The position numbers and the translations under genes were made by a program. Positions 60,522-64,000 of a stretch of DNA of 64,000 bases are shown here, one piece after another. The notes under the pieces were generated by a model. It made no database searches and had not been told where the DNA came from. It saw only the letters and a list, made by a program, of their open reading frames with translations. Source of the DNA: Bacteroidia bacterium (GTDB taxonomy: Bacteria > Bacteroidota > Bacteroidia > Bacteroidales > CAJPTX01); contig CAJPTC010000007.1 of the NCBI GenBank assembly GCA_905373475.1, forward strand, positions 1-64,000. The letters run 5' to 3'. Within the stretch, counting starts at the first letter, position 1. Every line of letters starts with the position of its first letter.

Positions 60522-63191
60522 ATGGTTCTTTCGTCCCCCTTACGTAAAGGGTTGCGCTATTTTCGCAATCTCGTTATTGTAGTTGTTTTGCTCTGCTGTT
60601 TGGTAACGGCATTGTTGCTCCTCTTTGAAAAGAAATGGGGCGAATTTGCCGTGCAACAGAGCATAGAAATGCTCAACGAAGAACTCAATGTACCAATTAC
60701 AACCTCGGGCATTGAGTTTACTTTCTTTGCCAATTTCCCACACGCCAGTCTTCACCTTCGCGATGTCGTGATACCGTCGGCACACGAGAATGTATTCGGT
60801 AAGCGCGATACGTTGCTGGTTGCAAAAAGCGTATTCCTCGCACTCAATCCCTTCGATCTTCTGAATAATAGGGTGCGTGTTAAATCCTTCCGCATTGTAC
60901 AAGGGTACTTAAGCCTAAAACACGATAAAACGGGCTTGCAGAACTACGATCTGTTGAAAAAGAAAGAAAACAACGAGGCTGATGGCAAAACTTCGTTCGC
61001 CCTTGAAGTGCAGTCGCTCTCGCTGTCGCAAATGGTGGTACAGTTTGACGACGCACATGCACTTTTCACAGGCAAACTCGTTGTTCCGACCCTCGACGCC
61101 AAGTTCCGTTTTGCCGAGGGCAACTCTAGTTTTGATGTGGAGTCCGACGGTTTAGTTGAGTATGTGCGCCAAGGCGATTTTATTTTTGCACAAAAACAGC
61201 ATTTCGAACTCAAGAGTCGGTTCAAAATAGAAGCAGGTTGCCTTGAAACAGAACGAACCTCCATCGAACTAGATCGCAATCGGTTCGCCATTTCAGGCTA
61301 TTGGCATCTGAAAAAGAACGATACCCGCCTTAACGTCTCGGGGTCGCACCTCGATTTGCGCACGTTGCTCGCATTTGCATCGCAGTACAAATGGCAGCTT
61401 CCCCCCAACATTGATTTGAAGGGAGCACTCAACGCCGACCTCAGCATGGAGGGCGACGCGAGCTATGGGGGAAAACTACGCCTGAATATGAAGATATACG
61501 GCGAAAAACTAGCGTTACAAATCGCCAACCAGAATTATACCCTCAAGGTCTTCCAAGGGAGTTTTTCAAACGGTAGAGACGCTTCGCGACGCTCTACAAT
61601 GTTTGAAATCGCAAAATGCGAGATACAACGAAAGAATTCCACTCTGTCGGCACAATTCCGTATCAACAATCTGGAACACCCGTCGGTCTACACAAAATTG
61701 GATTTTACACTGCTGGATAACGAAGTCTTACTCCCATTCCTAACCCCCTACATACAGGATTATAAGAGCATACGCGGCAGTGGCGAATTAGTAGCTTCTT
61801 TACAAAATCTGGATTCTTTTTCGTTTGAAATGTTGCGTAACCCGAAGTTGAGATTGGATGTAGATTTTGATGTGAATACCTTCAAAGCCAATCCGCATCA
61901 GACGTTCACCGACCTTCGCGGAGCAGCCACTCTTGCTGACGAAGATTTGGTAAAAGGAGCATTGCGCGGAAAATGGAACGGAACCGACTTTGAATTAGGG
62001 CTAAATGTACAACACTTCCTCTCGCTATTCCGCAAAGGCCTTGCACCGCAGTGGACTGTAAATGCGCGGCTCGCACATTGCGATATACCGATAAGCGGCA
62101 TCCCAGTCTGGAATCCCGACTCGGAGGCACAAGCAACCAATGATACACTAGTGCAACGCAGAGATCCATGGGAACTGGTGGGTACGATAAAAGGCGACCT
62201 CGAACTCTACAAGAGTCTCTATCGCGGCGCGCTGATAGATTCGGTTCAGGCTCGTTTTTTTGTGACACAAAACAGAATGCAGTTTGATTTGCAAAAAGCA
62301 AAGCTTCTGGGTGGGCGCGTCCATGGCGAGCTCCTATTTCAAGAATCTGCCGTTTCTCCCCCCCTCTTGCGCGCCGAACTATACACGGAGCGGCTTAATT
62401 TACAAGAATTGTTCCTTCGTTATGACGACTTTGGACTAAAGAATTTCGGACACGAAAATATTTCAGGTTTTCTCTCGGGGACAATCTCCTTGCACCTCCC
62501 CTTTGAGGGAGGGAAACCATCGCTACCCGATCTACAGATGCACACAAAGGTGGTAGTACATAACGGCGAACTCAGAGAGATAAAAGGGTTAGAGAAACTC
62601 TCAACTTTTATCAAACTCGATGAATTACGTCACATCCGCTTTTCTACGCTAGAAAACGAGATTTCGGTAATGGAGCAAAAGATCGTAGTGCCGCAGATGA
62701 ATGTTCAGTCCTCTGCGCTTTCCCTTAAGTTACAAGGCGAGCAGCATTTCGATTCTCGTTTCCAGTATCGTTTGCAGCTCTCGCTCTCTGATTTGCTCTT
62801 TAATCGTTGGCGCGGGAAGAGTCGCGATCTGGACAATGAAGTATATGAGGAGGGGGGAAATATGGGTGGTTCGTTGTACCTCCTCATTGAAGGCGATTCC
62901 ACCGATGTGCGTGTCTCTTTTGATCGGCGTGCACTTGCCGAACGTTATCAGCAACGTGTACAACGCGAAAAGGAAGAGCTAAAGGCTTTATTCAATGAAG
63001 AGTTTAATTGGGAGAATCGCGACTCAGCCCGGAATGCAGAGCAAACGCCCACAGTTCCGACCAAGCGCTATACAATTGAGTGGGAGGAGAACGATACCAT
63101 AAAGAAAGCCGACTCGGTAAAGGCGAAGCCTAAACAGCAGCCCACTAAAAAGAAAAAGGATGCGCCCGCTGTTACATGGGAAGACGAGTAA
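60522..63191 (+). CDS. AsmA-like envelope protein
   Basis: A product of 889 residues with one N-terminal membrane segment (about 17-36) and a long beta-rich exterior. The opening FPHASLHLRDVVIPS and the later SGTISLHLPFEGGKPSLPDL and LKLQGEQHFDSRFQYRLQLS match the AsmA/DUF748 pattern of bridge-like proteins thought to carry or organise envelope lipids. The last 60 residues are charged (Lys/Glu/Pro-rich, KPKQQPTKKKKD). It is a single-gene unit, divergent from the sensor operon. Confidence 0.75.
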   Translation: MVLSSPLRKGLRYFRNLVIVVVLLCCLVTALLLLFEKKWGEFAVQQSIEMLNEELNVPITTSGIEFTFFANFPHASLHLRDVVIPSAHENVFGKRDTLLVAKSVFLALNPFDLLNNRVRVKSFRIVQGYLSLKHDKTGLQNYDLLKKKENNEADGKTSFALEVQSLSLSQMVVQFDDAHALFTGKLVVPTLDAKFRFAEGNSSFDVESDGLVEYVRQGDFIFAQKQHFELKSRFKIEAGCLETERTSIELDRNRFAISGYWHLKKNDTRLNVSGSHLDLRTLLAFASQYKWQLPPNIDLKGALNADLSMEGDASYGGKLRLNMKIYGEKLALQIANQNYTLKVFQGSFSNGRDASRRSTMFEIAKCEIQRKNSTLSAQFRINNLEHPSVYTKLDFTLLDNEVLLPFLTPYIQDYKSIRGSGELVASLQNLDSFSFEMLRNPKLRLDVDFDVNTFKANPHQTFTDLRGAATLADEDLVKGALRGKWNGTDFELGLNVQHFLSLFRKGLAPQWTVNARLAHCDIPISGIPVWNPDSEAQATNDTLVQRRDPWELVGTIKGDLELYKSLYRGALIDSVQARFFVTQNRMQFDLQKAKLLGGRVHGELLFQESAVSPPLLRAELYTERLNLQELFLRYDDFGLKNFGHENISGFLSGTISLHLPFEGGKPSLPDLQMHTKVVVHNGELREIKGLEKLSTFIKLDELRHIRFSTLENEISVMEQKIVVPQMNVQSSALSLKLQGEQHFDSRFQYRLQLSLSDLLFNRWRGKSRDLDNEVYEEGGNMGGSLYLLIEGDSTDVRVSFDRRALAERYQQRVQREKEELKALFNEEFNWENRDSARNAEQTPTVPTKRYTIEWEENDTIKKADSVKAKPKQQPTKKKKDAPAVTWEDE

Positions 63192-63320
63192 TCCGCGCGC
63201 TATTGCAAGCTCCGCACCATTGAATGCCATGTTGCGATGTGTTTTCTATGGATATTAAGCTCTGTAGAGAACAAATAGCAACGCCCAAACGTTACTCTAG
63301 TGTACTTAAATTTTTAACCG

Positions 63321-63797
63321 ATGAGTGTTTTAGATTATACAAAACTCGATGCAGCTCGCAGCGCTAAGACCATCGAGGCTTTAAGCCAACTACTGGCAGA
63401 CATGCAAGTGTTCTACACCAACCTTCGTGGTTTCCATTGGAATGTCAAGGGGCATTTGTTCTATCAGTTGCACGCTTATTTTGAAGAAGCATACAATTCG
63501 TATGCAACGCACATTGATGATATTGCTGAGCGTATATTACAACTCGGCGGGCAGCCAGATCCTCACTTTTCAACCTATCTGAAAGTGGCTAAAGTGAAGG
63601 AGCAGTGTCCGAAGTGCGTTGACGAATTCGGTATGGCAAAGAATGTGTTAGAGACGTATGGTCTTTTGGTTCAAGAAGAGCGTGCTATCCTCGAAAGATT
63701 AGATGCTGGCGATGCGGCCACGAATGATTTGCTAACCGCCATAATTCGGGAACAAGAGAAAGCGATCTGGATGCTGAATGCAATGCTCCAGAAGTAG
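63321..63797 (+). CDS. dps: Dps family DNA-binding ferritin
   Basis: Dps stores iron and protects DNA from peroxide as a 12-subunit shell. The 158 residues have LRGFHWNVKGHLFYQLHAYF (about 35-54) with the ferroxidase His and Trp, and YATHIDDIAERILQLGGQP (about 61-79) with the acidic ligands, so the inter-subunit iron site is complete. Two Cys in EQCPKC (about 93-98) are unusual for Dps. The 129 bases before it show no clear -7 box; regulation by OxyR is known in Porphyromonas but is not seen here. Confidence 0.92.
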   Translation: MSVLDYTKLDAARSAKTIEALSQLLADMQVFYTNLRGFHWNVKGHLFYQLHAYFEEAYNSYATHIDDIAERILQLGGQPDPHFSTYLKVAKVKEQCPKCVDEFGMAKNVLETYGLLVQEERAILERLDAGDAATNDLLTAIIREQEKAIWMLNAMLQK

Positions 63798-63826
63798 GTT
63801 CTTTTCATTGTGGAACTTTTTGTTGG

Positions 63827-63855
63827 GAGGCTGCCTAATCGGGTAGCCTCTTTTT
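63827..63855 (+). terminator. Terminator of dps
   Basis: A 10-bp stem (63827-63836 with 63841-63850, two wobble pairs) with an AATC loop is followed by five T. Confidence 0.88.
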
Positions 63856-63951
63856 GTATGCTCGCTTCCTAGGCTGCATAGATGCCTCATCGTTGGTTGA
63901 AAGCTCCTCATAAGAAGTGGTGATTTTCCAGAAATGGGATGACCAAATGTG

Positions 63952-63980
63952 TTGTGCAAGCGTGAAATACACTAGTTTTG
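63952..63980 (+). promoter_or_regulatory. Promoter reading out of the right edge
   Basis: TTG (63952-63954) lies 18 bases before TAGTTTTG (63973-63980), a perfect TAnnTTTG. A plus-strand gene should begin just beyond the window. Confidence 0.45.
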
Positions 63981-64000
63981 CGACTCTCAATGATTATGTG

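Overview
The window looks like a chromosomal segment of a member of the Bacteroidetes, most likely Porphyromonas or a close relative. The signs are promoters of the Bacteroidetes type (a -7 box TAnnTTTG, often with an upstream TTG), PorT and PorP/SprF proteins and a type-B sorting domain of the type IX secretion system (T9SS), a C10 cysteine protease, and catabolism of amino acids (glutamate dehydrogenase, tryptophanase). There are no sugar-utilisation loci. The species is an inference; no 16S gene is present.

Left part (1-14.5 kb). The window opens inside a C10 (streptopain-like) protease gene, followed by a small lipoprotein gene and gdhA. Between an intact gdhA and a 152/153-identical copy of its 3' end at 6291-6443 lie a broken Fic gene (one nonsense codon and one A7 frameshift) and a TonB-dependent receptor. 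This block looks like an insertion flanked by direct repeats. Next is a three-gene minus-strand operon (small NVEALA-like exported peptide, hairpin attenuator, outer-membrane beta-barrel, membrane-anchored propeller-like protein), then a DUF1573 protein and an ABC exporter pair of NatA/NatB type.

Translation block (14-23 kb). rplS, a tRNA-Arg(ACG) with an unusual tertiary pair, the rimP-nusA-infB operon with a terminator-like hairpin in its leader, purB, and an MsbA-like exporter.

Signalling operon (23-37.6 kb). Twelve tightly packed genes run from one promoter to one strong terminator: CheR, a membrane sensor (extracellular, HAMP-like, GAF, PAS), a degenerate CheR, a CheB domain, a GAF membrane protein, a SiaA-like PP2C phosphatase, a SiaB kinase, a SiaC phosphoprotein, an ABCG-type transporter, a lipoprotein, a secreted protein and a lipoprotein serpin. 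No receptor MCP, CheA or flagellar gene is present. The likely logic is membrane and GAF sensors feeding a SiaA/B/C phosphorylation switch, with CheB/CheR for methylation of an unidentified target. A second sensor with the same GAF and coiled-coil module lies at 56.9-59.2 kb.

Right part (37.6-64 kb). A 1-kb gene-poor stretch holds palindromes and the 5' remnant of an AAA-ATPase/PD-(D/E)XK gene (a 3' remnant of the same family lies at 42.3 kb). It is followed by porT, a cobT-like/cobC/TPR operon, nadC-nadA-acyl-CoA ligase, a three-gene T9SS type-B cassette, mutS2, tnaA, yicC-gmk-nadD, an ATPase pseudogene, the sensor operon, an AsmA-like gene and dps.
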